The notes under the pieces: generated by a model
The model's database searches: none
Seen by the model: only the letters and a program-made list of their open reading frames with translations
Told to the model about the DNA's origin: nothing
Shown here: in pieces, positions 43,601 through 54,732 of the stretch
Layout of the letters: each line of letters begins with the position of its first letter
Position numbering within the stretch: the first letter of the stretch is position 1
Made by a program: the position numbers and the translations under genes
Assembly (NCBI RefSeq): GCF_037126465.1
Contig: NC_088204.1
Coordinates: 62,987,307-63,051,306, forward strand
Origin: Ornithodoros turicata
Lineage: Eukaryota > Arthropoda > Arachnida > Ixodida > Argasidae
Length of the DNA: 64,000 nucleotides
Direction: 5' to 3'

Positions 43601-44173
43601 AAAGAAGTCAGCATAAGAGTTAATTCCTCTCAATCCCCGAACGAAGGAACATTTTATCATCATCACGCGTCTATATCATGGATTCGGAAATTTTCACCTA
43701 GCACTCAGCCGGGGCCGTATAGTTAGTATACTTTCAGCGTCTTTTTACCACGTTGAAGCGCAGCTGTCCTTGTGAGCGCCGCGGCTAGCGCACCACGCAC
43801 GCGATGCGGCGACTACTCTTCAGAGACGAGACGCCACCCGGACGAATGAAACAGGAATGGAGTAGGTAAGTTATGTAGCTCTGCAGGACGAATATGTGAA
43901 TAAGTAAACGCCCAACACTTCCCTCTGATCAGTAAAAATTAAACAAGTCAGAAACATGAGAAGTGGAGAAGGAGCGTACGCCAGAACGGTGCCTGTTTGA
44001 TGGTCGTGGTTTGAAAAGCAAATGCCGTTCTGCTTATTGGTAGTGCAATTGTGTCGTGACACATTGCCTTTGTACTGTGGATTAACTATAGCACACTGCT
44101 CGGACAGAGTAAGGCTGGCAGGCTTATTTTCGACGTGCTTCAGTACGGTTTCAGATCGATTCACGCTGCTAAT

Positions 44174-45055
44174 CAGAGGTGGGGAGTAATGCATTACAAA
44201 GTAATGCATTACCGGTAATGCATTACTTTTGAGTAATGAGTAATGGTAAGGAATTACATTTTGCCAGCAAGTAATGAGTAATGGTAATGCATTACATTTC
44301 GACTGAGTGGTGCAGGGTGGCATTACTCATTACTTTTGTCGAATGTTCATTGCGCCACGTGAAGATTGGGAACATCCAAATTTTCTTCAACCCGCCTTTA
44401 ACAATGAGCACAGGGCAACAAGGAAAGAGAAAGGCGCAGCCTTGGGGAATTCTGCAAGAGTTCAACAGTTGGCGGTGTGTGTGTCACAAGTGTCTACATG
44501 ATGACCGACAAGTGATCACCGATTTTCTCCTGTGCGCATTTGGACTAAAGGAAAATCAATGAAATAGAAACATAGCCTCTGTGAGGGTAACACGTAACAA
44601 TTGCTGTAGGGATTCACTGTTTTGATATGGTACCGTGTTAGTTTCTCTTGTGCTGTCAGAGGTAGTTTTTCTGCTAGGACAGAACTGTAGGCTGAGCTTC
44701 ATCCGCCGGCTTCATAATGCTAGAAAAGGCATCATCTGCACTAAATCTTATGTATAGTTTTTGCATGTCAGACTCGCTTCTGTGGGGATTTAGTGGCATC
44801 GATTTGGGGATACTCGTATGGCTATTGCCTATAGCAAAAAAGGCAAGGAAAAAACTTATGCATAGCACCTTTGAGGCTTATGTCCTAAAACGTAAATGTA
44901 ATGCCAGAGTAATGCCATTACTTCGTTAAAATAATGGCATTACTAATGCATTACTGATATCCAAAAAGTAATGAGTAATGTAATGCATTAGTTTTTTATA
45001 CAAGTAATGAGTAATGGTAATGCATTACAAAATAAAAGTAATTTCCCCACCTCTG
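44174..45055. mobile_element. hAT-like element with TAATGCATTA palindromes
   Basis: The termini are CAGAGGTGGGGA and TTCCCCACCTCTG. Both subterminal 130-150 bp are filled with GTAATGCATTAC and AGTAATGAGTAATG words. The interior (about 44320-44900) has no recognised transposase motif. The immediate 8-mers do not match, so the TSD is lost or the ends are slightly misplaced. Confidence 0.65.
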
Positions 45056-45089
45056 TAGCAGGCAGTGTGACGGCAAGTATTGTCGTCTA

Positions 45090-45230
45090 TGTAAAGCTGT
45101 TCGAACCGGTTCGCGAACCGGTTCGATTTTTGGCGTGGCCAAACCGGAACTGAGCCGGAACGAAATCAAAGCAACGTGAACCCGAACCGAAACCATATAT
45201 TTTGCGGTTCGACACCCTGGTTGTAACGCG
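45090..45230. repeat. GAACCGGTTCG-rich segment
   Basis: TTCGAACCGGTTCGCGAACC at the left and CGGTTCGACACC at the right resemble a short, deleted member of the AACCGGTT type seen at 43198. The boundaries are uncertain. Confidence 0.4.
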
Positions 45231-45516
45231 GATAAGGAAGACCATCTCGCGTTCTTGATTACCTTGATGAGGTGAAAAACAAATTGGCATTAGAGCAGCA
45301 GAAGCTGAAATACTTGATGCTTTCAATAACTGCAGTAAGACAAATTTATAGAAGTAAGCGAGCAGTAGCGTGTACCTTTATTTTTCTGTTATTGTTCTCG
45401 TCAAAAGCGCAATGATTCAGTCTGCAAATTGTCATTACAGATACAGGCTTTGCCGATTGTTCTAGGAATGACTCGTGCAAAAACAGCCATATATGACTCA
45501 CGAGTCATCAAACGTA

Positions 45517-45714
45517 CAGCTTGGGACAAAAGTTCACAGAACATGGCACTGGCGTATTTCTTCATCGCAGCGGTCTCCTGTTACCTGTGAAGAAGAGATC
45601 GAATAGGAAACGGGTGGCAGGCAATTCAGGTCATCTCTTAATATGTGTGGCAACTCCTGTTTGCTTCTAGGGCGTCGCTTACATGAAGAAATGCGACACC
45701 TCGGTGTTCCGTAA
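45517..45714. mobile_element. MITE (CAGCTTGGGAC family), copy 2, right end cut by poly-T
   Basis: TA then CAGCTTGGGACAAAAGTTCAC, with ATTTCTTCAT and the inverse ATGAAGAAAT inside as in the other copies. The right TIR stops at GTTCCGTAA, where a T run (about 45715-45731) begins. Confidence 0.65.
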
Positions 45715-45993
45715 TTTTTTTTTTTTTTTTTCCTAAATCGGTGGCAATTTCGCTCACCAGAAATCGATGGCTTTCGGTGGTAAGCTGTACCATCGAACCA
45801 GATGGTACAGCTGCGTTCCCAAGCTATACCATCGAACTCTTCTATATAGGATAAGAGCTTCGGAATGCTGCCCTGCGATGATCCAAGACAAGGCGGTGAC
45901 TTTGCTGGAGAGCAAGTCGGCCTTTTCCTGTACCGTATAAGCAAAGCTAGTGAATTGCGTATCGCTGCTCTCCGCGTAGGAGGTTCGCATATA

Positions 45994-46830
45994 CAGGGTG
46001 TTTCACCTAAGGTAGAGTCACTAAATAGCTAGGTTAGAGTCAACGGCGACGTACTCGCCGGAGGATTGTGGGACTTTCCGCAATTACCTTCTGGAAGCTT
46101 TTGTCACCTTTGAGGAAGGCTTTGGTTTGGACAATTTTTAATTGCGGGAAATTTATTTTTTCAATTGAACTTTGAAGATTGCCAAGTGAACCTCACTTTT
46201 TTTTACAGAACTATGAAGTCCTCCATGGATGACCACACATCCAACCGAAACTATGCACAGTATCGCTACAGAAATAGTCTAAAACAATTCGTAAAAATCC
46301 GACTTTAGCCCCGCCTGCTTGATTGTCGCAAAGAAAAGCGCACGGTATTCGCAGGGAGAGGGGGAAAGTGCTCCCGCCTCTTGTTTTACCTTTCTTTGCG
46401 CCGCGTTGACCTTGATGCTGGTGACAACCGACTTATCACAAAGAAAACAAAACAAATGACGGCGAGGACACTTCCTGGTCTAGACGCAGATTTTGCGCGC
46501 GCTTTTCTGAGAAAATCAAGCAAGCTGTGCTAAAGCGTTTTTTTTTACAAATTTTTTTCGACTATTTCCGTTGCGACACTGTCCATAGTTTTTGTTGGGT
46601 CTGTGGTTATCCGTGGAGGACTTCATATTTCTGTTAAAAAAGAAGTGAGGTTCGCTCGGCAATTTTCAAAGTGCAATTGAACAGAATAAATTTCTCTCAA
46701 TTTAAAATTGTCCAAAGTCTTCCTAAATGTTGGCAAAAGTTTCCAGAAGGTAATTGCCGAAAGTCCCACAATCCTCCGGCGAGTACGTCACCAGTTAGAA
46801 TTTTTTTATTACCTTAGGTGAAACACCCTG
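45994..46830. mobile_element. Long-TIR MITE (CAGGGTGTTTCACCTAAGG family)
   Basis: TA-flanked ends CAGGGTGTTTCACCTAAGG and CCTTAGGTGAAACACCCTG. The arms are about 380 bp (ACGTACTCGCCGGAGGATTG, GGTAATTGC..AAAGTCCCAC and GAGGACTTCAT in mirror). No gene is present. Confidence 0.85.
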
Positions 46831-47680
46831 TATAGTGTCACGTAGGATAATTTGGGATAGCGCCTATATGGGTAAATTTCGTCTTCTCTTTTGTACTCTT
46901 CTTCTGCTTTTTAAATCGGTGTTCATTGTCATTGTGCGGCAGCAGGCCTGAAAGGAAATCTGTCTCGGGCGCGATTTCCGGATGGAAAATGGGGTCGAGG
47001 GACGCTCAGAGACGCCGCTGCATACAGAAGGACACAGAGAACGAGACTAGAGACGCGAATCCCCCCGTGAAAAAAAAAAACTGAAATTTTGGGGGAAAAC
47101 CAGTATTTTTCGGGTTTTCTCCTCGTCTCGGGAAAAATAGCCCAAAATTTCCAGGCGACAAAATTGAAAAGTGTAAACTTTTCGTGCCTTTAACGCGTTC
47201 CAACCCGCCAGCAGTGCCTTAGGTCACCAACTTAGAGCTCCGTCTGGCCACTCCAAGCGATCGCCATAAGCATTCACACAATGTCGGAGTTCTGGTCGGT
47301 GTGGACAGGTTGTTCTTTTATGACCTATCGCTGAGTAGACAGCAGCAGTCTCATGGGATGCTCTGCTCTGCATATATGCCTAGAGGGTGAACACTAATAA
47401 AGCTTCAAGCTCGTTTTATGCTGCGGTTTGGCCGGCAATGCTTGGACTCAGCAGTAACCACGTTTGTTTCCATTTTTTCCAATGTTTCGGGAAAAAAACG
47501 GAAGAAGAACGTTTCTTTTTTCTTTTTCGAGCGAATCAAAATTTCCGGAAATTTTGCATCTCTAAACGGGACACCAGCCACGTGCAATCCGGTATCGCAC
47601 CTGACCGGTAACCGTGACGTACAGGTGCGGGTCCCTCTGCTGGCAGCAGTCTTCTTTTCTTTCGCTGACCGCTGCGAAGG
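46831..47680. other. No gene recognised
   Basis: Short A- and G-rich stretches occur at 47060-47160. No coding exon or defined repeat was supported. Confidence 0.3.
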
Positions 47681-48268
47681 CGAGTTCCCACATATACCGC
47701 TTCGCTCTATAGGGCTAGAAAATAGCGCTCGAAACCTAGCGCTGTTTTTCCGTTTGCCGTTCTCACATACAACCGAGCACATAGCGCTGTCCTGCTGGGG
47801 TCACGGGGTATCTCTTTGCGACGTGATGCACCGGTGCTGCCGTGATCGCTTACTGTCGGCGTCGGGTATCCGCAGCATCAAGGGGGATGACACTTTCGAT
47901 GCTGTATGTATTGGCATCGGAGCGGAAGACCAGCCGCGACCATAGTACCAGACTATAGTAACCAAACACCCATGCATTGGCAGATGAAACTCGTGGCCAT
48001 TTTCACGTCGTCGTCGTCGTCGTCGCATTCCCGTCTTGCTGCTTTGAGTGATCGAAAGCAAAACAAACCTCAGCTTCCGCGACGTCACGGCTGAAAGAAG
48101 CTCACGATTGGTTAACGCAGACTCATCGCTCAATATAGCGCTAGAAAAGTTGACCGGGGCTCTACTTCGACAAGAGCGGTATTATAGCGGTTCCTAGCAA
48201 TGCGAGGAGGAAAATATAGCGTAATTTTCTAGTGCTATGTAGCAAAGCGCCATATGTGGGAACGAGTT
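47681..48268. mobile_element. TIR element with AGCGCTA words
   Basis: The left terminus GAGTTCCCACATATACCGCT, then GCTAGAAAATAGCGC, is mirrored by the right terminus ACGCTATA..., CTAGTGCTATGTAGC and GCGCCATATGTGGGAACGAG. Inverted arms of about 55 bp carry several AGCGCTA palindromes. The superfamily was not determined. Part of the interior (47905-47935) is shared with 7868-7900. Confidence 0.55.
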
Positions 48269-48879
48269 TTCATGGGGCAGAACTCATCGCTCAGATTCAG
48301 GTTGCCAAGAATGCTCCTTCCATTGAATACCTACACAGCGGGTGGTGTCACTAGTGAACTAGCTGGTGGACGTTGCAGGGTGGACCTCGGGTGGACACAG
48401 GAAACTGAAGCCAAGGTTATTCCCGAACAACAAATCCCCTAGACGAGGTCGCATTCACGACGCACATAAATAGCTTGTTTCATGCAGCACGCACCATATG
48501 CGCACGTCGCACCACATTACACGCTATAAATGCGTCACTGTCAGGTTGAAACTGCCACTCCGTTATTGGGGTGCAAGAGCCCACAAAACAAGCAAGGAAA
48601 GGGAAAGGAGAGGTTAGTACAGATCATGGGAGTACGGGAGAAAAAAAGGCGCCTTGCCTCTATCTAGAGGTCGTTTGTGGAAATTTCGCGCTCTTCTCTC
48701 GTACGTAGTCAAGAATTATACTCGGATATCGTCTAATAATTTGAACCTTATCAGAGGACCGTCTGCATATCAGAGCATTCGACTGTCATCATGCTATCGT
48801 CTTGGGTGTATTGGTTGTACGTTGTTGCCCCCCCCCCCCCCCCCCTCCGGGAATTATTTGCCCTACGCTGAAATGTAGC
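48269..48879. other. No gene recognised; C-run
   Basis: A C run lies at about 48830-48845. No supported feature otherwise. Confidence 0.3.
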
Positions 48880-49005
48880 ACAATACAAAAAGCAACACCG
48901 AAGCTTCCTGAGTTTAATATATACAAGCTTTCGCGTGGTGGACCACGCTTTACCTGGTGAAGTGTTGCTTCAGTGTTGCCTTTTGTATTGTGCTACATTT
49001 CATAT
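48880..49005. repeat. Deleted Penelope-like repeat with hammerhead remnant
   Basis: GCACAATACAAAAAGCAACA on the left and its inverse on the right flank a minus-strand helix-II/GAAA block (GCGTGGTCCACCACGC then GAAAGCTTG). The CUGAUGA box is mutated (CAGGTAA), so it cannot be a working hammerhead. It is a short derivative of the repeat at 42640. Confidence 0.6.
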
Positions 49006-49164
49006 CGGACTTGATTTCCCCTGTTTCACCGAGTTTCTGCTTTCCCCTACGCTGAAAAAGAGTCAGGGACGCCCATGGTACAGAGAGAGAAATCGTGCCA
49101 AAAAGTGCACATAATTTTACAAAGAATACGAAGAGGAGAAAAACGACACGAAACCAGACCTCGG

Positions 49165-51115
49165 CGAAATCACATATGATCGCGATAATCCACAATAAGC
49201 GCCATCACGATCAAGAAAGGTATGAGTGTGGCTGTGATTGCAATCGTCATTGCTGTGCCCTTGCGATGATCGCGGCGCGTTGAAATAACATCACAAAACC
49301 TGCGGTGATCGCGATCGCATTCACGGCAGTAATCTGTATTTCGTGATTCCTGTATTGCGATCACGATGCCGCGCCTCTGCAGGCACTCATGGGAATTACA
49401 ATGTGATTGCAATCAGGCTGTTTTCCCTGAGCGCGATTATTGCGTGATCGCGCTCATCACCGCGATCATGTTGTTCTGCAAAAGCGCAAAGTATAGGCAC
49501 GGTCCCTTGATAGCTGAAGGGACCGTGGTATAGGGAAGCGCGCACTTTCTGAACGCGTTCGCAACGCCGTGTTTCTCTGTTTGTGAGGAGAAACTGAACT
49601 CGCCTCCCGACTTGTTCCGCTACTGCTAACATAAATTCTCACCCCCACCCCCACCACCCAAAAAAAATACTTGTCATGCGCTCTATTCGCAAGGTCACTA
49701 TTCACTATGCACACGTTCGCTATTCAGAAGTCCAATGTTCACATGTTCACGCAACACTGTGTGTTCCGTCCTATTCTGATTAGTTTTATATTATGGTTGC
49801 TGCTCTTGTTTCACTGCTGTCTACCCTCAACATGGCCCTGCCCATAAAATTCAAATATAAGATGCGAAATTTGCATAACGCTCGTCTTTGGATGCTTTCT
49901 TAACTATTGCTATCATGCTCCGACATCTCTAATTTTTCGTATCTCGTCCTCGCCGATCACTGTGTCGTTGTGAACCTGTTGCCGGGTGACTAAACGTCTG
50001 TTGTCACGAAACTAGAATTCTGCAATGTCGGCTTGTGGTGGTGTGTGTCGTTTTCTGCTTGCCGCAGTTATCTTCGCGGACCGGCATGTAGACATACTTG
50101 CGACGAGAGTGCCAATGGCGACGTCAGTTAGGAATCAGTTAGGGAATCTGTCATAATCGGTAGCCTACACTGTGCTTCTACCACCAATTATTTATTCAGC
50201 GCGCGGGAATACATGAAGGAACAAACATCCTAACATTGACATTGAGAAATACGTGCAGGGTAGTGAGCTTTTAACGGCTACGTCACGGATTTTCTCCGGC
50301 TTCCTGCCGTTTTGACCCCTTCACGCTTTCCGCCACGAGGATGAGTTTTTCCACTGTAGTCGGGAGAAGTGAGCCGTTTGTATTGCACCGGCCACCGAAA
50401 AAAGGCGTTCGACGCCACCGGAAGTGGCCGGTATGCCAAAGCAGACCTCCGCTAGACGACCAAGCTTAGGATATCGACTGGTGTCGAGTGTCCAAAAAGT
50501 ACAGACATCTTGCTTGTCATAGTCCTCCGCAAGATACTCGTCAAGCTCAGACGTCTGCCGAACTTCAGGCACCGGGAGCGCCATATCAAGGACACCAGAT
50601 GCCGAGGGCTGTGGAAAGATCCACAGCGTGCTCGGACCATGCTGTAAATTCCCCACTGCTCTTCTTTTTCCAATCTTTCGCGTTTTTGCGACACAGCATA
50701 AATGTTTTCTCGCCGTCACTAAAGCTGCCGATATATTTGAAGTGGTCCTGCAGTCAATCGGGGACAGCGAAGTCACTCATGGTGTAGGGCATAGGCGGAG
50801 AGTTTTCAATCTGCCGGAGGGGGCGCGACACAACGCCCCCCCTCCCCTTTCATACACACAGGTCGGGAAGTCCTGATATCGTGGTTACCTGATATCGTGA
50901 TCGCATTCATGTAATCACCCTCATGGTGACCGCAGCATGCGCGATCAACTCATTCGTTCGACGTTCTGATCGCGATGAACAGTGGCGTGAGGATGAGTGC
51001 GATCCAGTATCGCGCTCGTGGCGCACAGCGATCACGCGCCATATCGGCTTGAGCGTGAGCGTGGGTCGGCTTCAGCCTCACGCTCGCCTTATCAGATGAT
51101 CGTGATCGTGAGTTC
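49165..51115. mobile_element. hAT element with GATCGCGATC subterminal repeats and transposase remnant
   Basis: Words such as TGATCGCGATCG, TGATTGCAATC and ATCACGATC crowd 49165-49470 and 50880-51115. The transposase C-terminus lies between them at 50290-50776. I could not fix the exact TIRs or a TSD, so the limits given are those of the motif clusters. Confidence 0.55.
50290..50776 (-). pseudogene. hAT transposase C-terminal dimerisation domain
   Basis: On the minus strand, residues of about 78-130 of the frame read ELDEYLAEDYDKQDVC, then FWTLDTSRYPKLGRLAEV, then GIPATSGGVERLFSVAG. This is the hATC signature (E...YL......W......YP.L...A.....IPATS...ER.FS.AG). The N-terminal BED finger and DDE residues are not visible, and the frame starts without a convincing ATG. 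The ending HFSRLQWKNSSSW matches the usual R..L.....+ tail. It is an inactive fragment. Confidence 0.85.
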
Positions 51116-51223
51116 TTTCGGGCCGAAATGCCGAGCTCAGCACGAAACAACAGAAGCTGGTCCGTAAAGTGGGCTTCACCTGACATCGAAGCATTCCATT
51201 TCGCCATTTCTGGGGAAAACGTA

Positions 51224-51458
51224 CAGCTCTCGTCAACCTTAATAATAACACTGAAAAAAATATGGTCTCGTTTCCAAGCGCGATTACAGAAACCCTTGGA
51301 GCCACAAGGAAATGTTGATAGAACAAAATTATTGTGTTAGTTTAAGGCTAGGATTTTGTTCACTTAATATTCCCCCAGTGCCCCCAGAGTGGCTGTTACC
51401 GCGCTCGGAAATGAGACTGAATTTTTTCGAGTGTTATTATTAAGGTTGACGGGAGCTG
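51224..51458. mobile_element. 235-bp MITE (CAGCTCTCGTCAACC), TA-flanked
   Basis: CAGCTCTCGTCAACCTTAAT then AATAACACTGAAAAAA on the left returns inverted on the right, ending GGTTGACGGGAGCTG. TA is on both sides. Arms are about 60 bp. No gene. Confidence 0.8.
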
Positions 51459-51474
51459 TACCAGTGCGGCCATA

Positions 51475-51710
51475 CACTCCTAAATATGAATTTCACCGCG
51501 CAGCACGCTCCTAGCCAACCAGCATCTCGAATGATATCGTTATCTGCCCCGATATGTCGAAAACGGGAGGCGTACGCCTTTTCTGTGACAATTATGTGTC
51601 ACGAAAAGGCGTACGCCTCGCGTTTTCAACAACTCAGGTCAGATAACGATATCATTCGAGATGATGGTTGGCTAGCAGCTTGCTATGCGGTGAAGTTCAT
51701 TTTAAGGGTG
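51475..51710. mobile_element. MITE of the THAP/DDE family, copy 3 (TA TSD)
   Basis: The ends are CACTCCTAAATATGAATTTC and the inverse GAAGTTCATTTTAAGGGTG, with TA on both sides. It shares CTAGCCAACC and GGGAGGCGTACGCC with copies 1 and 2, and is 236 bp long after a central deletion. Confidence 0.85.
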
Positions 51711-52084
51711 TACTCATAGTTTTGTAAAGTGGGTCTCGACTGAAACAGTTCAGGCAGGAACTGTTACATTACAAGTTTAAAAGTAATATGGATTTGCTTT
51801 TGATTGTTGCTTTAGCTTTATGGAAATAATCGAGACTCGATAAATCATGTATTTCTTGTAGTCGATGAACAATATGTTAAATAAATTAAGAACTATATGG
51901 ATATACTTTTTTCCCGAAACCGAACTATTCTTTAATTTTCTTTGTTCTTTTTTTTTTATTAAACAAATGTAACACATTCTGCTTCTAAACGCTCTCCAGT
52001 ATAAGTTTTTTTTTCTCTCTCTCTCTCTTTGAACTCCTTTTAAAGAAGCGTATACGAAGACGGGAGTCAAGTCCTGTAGATCAC
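51711..52084. other. No gene recognised
   Basis: AT-rich sequence with short T and CT runs. No gene is supported. Confidence 0.3.
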
Positions 52085-52175
52085 ATAAGCAAAATACAGA
52101 AACCGACACGGAAGATATTTGTTTAAGTATAATTTGTACAAGCTTTCGCGTGGAAGTCCACGCTTTTAAAGAAAT
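52085..52175 (-). repeat. Old Penelope-like repeat end
   Basis: On the minus strand GCGTGGACTTCCACGC is followed by GAAAGCTTGTACAA, the helix II and GAAA part of the hammerhead-bearing repeat. The CUGAUGA box is not recognisable. The following GTGTCGGTTTCTGTATTTTG parallels the GTGTTGCTTTTTGTATTGTG of the other copies. Confidence 0.5.
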
Positions 52176-53113
52176 GATTCAAAAGATTCGAGATTCGTAA
52201 AGTTCCTGGATTCGCATAACATTCCTTAGATTCGGATTTAGATTCGGATTCGCAAAATTCTGGATTCGTCCCAACTCTACTAACTTCACTAAACTAACCC
52301 AAGACATCATCAACTTGGTTAGTTTAGTGATAAGGTCAATTAATGGGGCCATATGATAGCTTCCCTTGCCCCTCAAAATCCGCTTGAATGAGGTGAAGCC
52401 GCCTTGCAGAACCGCAACGCCAACCAAGAGAATACACTGGTTTCGTACCAAAAATGGCGAAAAAGTCTGCAAAAATCACGCTAAACAGCGAAGAAACGAA
52501 GAGTTCAGCAACGCTCGGCGTTCCTTGAAGTAGGCCTGCCCGCAATACACGGAAGCGTTAGGTGAAGCCAACTTTCAAAGCCTAATGCCTACCAAATGCC
52601 TAATGCTAAATGCTAATGCTAAATAATGCTAATGCTAAATACCTAATGCTAAAGCCTACCAAAGGAATGCCGTATTTATCTGCAACTGGCGTGCCTGAGG
52701 GTCTTCCTTTCGTTGATTTTCTTCCGTTCCACTTTGCGTACTTTGTATGATTGCATGCAGCACATGGCTTCGTAGATCCCTCGCACATGCAACGTTCTCA
52801 GAACCATACAAAAAGACGCATGAAACGGTAGACCTGCAAGAACCATATTCCTTGAGTATGCGGAGCACAGAAAAGACACACACACGAGATGACGGCTCAA
52901 CGATCAATCGGACAACGAATCGCACAACGGCACAACAACCCAACCGAACTCGGCGAGCAATTGCGGCTTGTCTATTTTGCTTTCTAGCCAAGGCGAAACC
53001 GCAGCCAGAGCGCACGCGCAGATTGACAGATCCTTTCCGCTTCGCAGACGCAACCCCAAATGCGGCGCGAGGAAGGGGTGCCTATTAGGTGCCTGTGACA
53101 TAGTCGCTATAAT
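52176..53113. other. No gene recognised; CTAATG tandem words
   Basis: Short tandem copies of AATGCTAA/CCTAATGC lie at about 52580-52655. The remainder is upstream of the NDP kinase ORF and may contain its 5' UTR exon or promoter, but no specific site could be supported. Confidence 0.35.
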
Positions 53114-53277
53114 CAGGGACGGCGCGATAAATTACGGGCCCCGGGGGTTGGCCCATGGCCGGGCCCCGTCCTCACGTCTCCACAACAGAGTTCAAGTATT
53201 TCTTCTTTATGTGATTACGACAGACCTTGGGTCCCGCGGGCCCCTGAAGCAGCCCGGGCCCCGGGGCGCCATCCTCT
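53114..53277. mobile_element. GC-rich hAT-like MITE remnant
   Basis: CAGGGACGGCGC at the left and GCGCCATCCTCT at the right form imperfect termini (8 of 12). The inside is GGGCCCCGGGG-rich at both ends. The flanking 8-mers agree only weakly. It lies about 45 bp upstream of the NDP kinase ATG. Confidence 0.35.
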
Positions 53278-53323
53278 CGCTGCTATTTTGTTGAAGTTCG
53301 CAATTGCACAGCTGTGCAGGAAA

Positions 53324-53785
53324 ATGGCCCATCGCGAGCGATCCTTTATCATGGTGAAGCCTGACGGCGTCCAACGCGGGCTGGTCGGCGAAATCATCCG
53401 ACGCTTCGAGAAGCGTGGTTACAAGCTGGTGGCACTCAAGCTCATGCAAGCCGGAGAAGAACTTATGAAGGAACATTACGCTGACATAGCTGAGAGACCT
53501 TTCTTCGACAGCCATGTCCAATACATGCAGATGGGCCCCGTCGTCCTCATGGTGTGGGAAGGCGCCAATGTGGTTGCGACGGGTCGCCACATGATTGGAC
53601 GGGGTGACCCATTCAAGTCGAACCCTGGCACGATTCGCGGCGACCATTGCGTTAATATAGGCCGCACCGTGATTCATGGCAGCAGCTCCGCCGCCAGTGC
53701 CGAAAAAGAGATCGCCCTGTGGTTCACCGAGCAAGAGCTGGTTTCTTGGACCCCAACACAGACAACCTGGGTGTATGAAGACTAA
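53324..53785 (+). CDS. Nucleoside diphosphate kinase (NDPK/awd family), altered active site
   Basis: This 153-codon ORF is the usual family length. NDPKs move the terminal phosphate from ATP to NDPs through a phospho-His intermediate and act as cytosolic hexamers. Visible family residues are KPDGVQRG (Lys12), Tyr52, Phe60, Arg88, Arg105 in GTIRGD, His118-Gly-Ser and Glu129 in SAEKE. Substituted relative to the human family sequence are Thr94 (Gly), Asn115 (Thr) and Asp121 (Ser, giving HGSSS). The ATG at 53324 matches the family start. CTGTGCAG/G just upstream could be a 3' splice site after a 5' UTR intron. AATAAA follows at 53812. There is no A tail or TSD, so a recent retrocopy is not shown. 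A divergent paralogue is likely. Confidence 0.9.
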   Translation: MAHRERSFIMVKPDGVQRGLVGEIIRRFEKRGYKLVALKLMQAGEELMKEHYADIAERPFFDSHVQYMQMGPVVLMVWEGANVVATGRHMIGRGDPFKSNPGTIRGDHCVNIGRTVIHGSSSAASAEKEIALWFTEQELVSWTPTQTTWVYED

Positions 53786-53811
53786 GTAGCCATCTTTAAT
53801 ATGTACTAAAG

Positions 53812-53817
53812 AATAAA
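53812..53817 (+). terminator. Poly(A) signal of the NDP kinase gene
   Basis: AATAAA lies 27 bases after the stop codon and is followed by T-rich and GT-rich sequence (CCTTTTTCTTTCGTG, TGTTGTG), as expected around a cleavage site. Confidence 0.7.
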
Positions 53818-54732
53818 ACCTTTTTCTTTCGTGACCTCATGTTGTGCTCCCTGTTGTGTATTGTTCGCCGGGAGTGTCTAGTGCTAAAGCAAAGCAATTA
53901 AAGGGTTCGTGTCTCGCTGTCGGTCGACAATGGACAATATTGACCGTAGTCTATTTCGGTTGTCGCGACCCGTGTATTAATGATATCATTTTAGACACGA
54001 CACTCAGCAGAGCAAATTGCTCACGCACTTTTGTGTCTCAAGGGCTACATAGGCACGGTAAGCAAAGTGCCGGACCTAACGTTAGGGGGCAACCTGCATG
54101 GAGCGAGTGTACAGCGAAAAAGCTGCGAACTTCACTCAGCGTCGGACGCCCTGCTCGGGGCGTCAAAAATGTGAGTGTCCGCCGCCGATCTGCCCATACC
54201 TGATATATGGTGAGCTACCAGATATTTCCGCCCAGCGTCCGCGATTCCGGAAGCGTCAACTGCAGATGAACCAATGGGCGCGTTAGGCAGGCTCCCGAGC
54301 GCCATATCCCGGGATCCCGGTTTCTCAGGGGAACGCACCCTTGGTGTCTCCACTTAATGGTGTTTGTGAGGCTATCCGGAAGCAGAGCGCAAGAGCCGCT
54401 GAGCGCGCGCCACCTATCGAGCTTTCTTCTGTCGTCTGCTCTTAAGTAAACATAGCAGTAGACCATAGCAGTCCTCTATCATATTATAACTATTTACCGC
54501 CGACACCCGATGATTCCGGAAACACAAAGAGCATGGGCGGTTGCAACGTGTTGCAACGGTTGCGCAGTTTCGAAAGGCAGTACACCGGAACATGCGTCAC
54601 GCTCCGGAACTGGCCCCGCTCTTCCCCAGCGTTCCCTGGCTCCCCAGCACCGAAAAAGGGGTGCGCAGGGTGTACCCGGGAACGTGCACCTGAAGTCACT
54701 TTGGAGGCGTTGAGTGATCCCCTGAAAGAGGG
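53818..54732. other. No gene recognised
   Basis: Several frames are open, but none shows a domain or splice context. The right edge is the target site of the SINE that follows. Confidence 0.3.

Noticed and set aside
53288..53323. Upstream extension of the NDP kinase by 12 codons
   Set aside because: The extension has only a TTG start. The ATG at 53324 matches the family N-terminus and gives the standard 153 residues.
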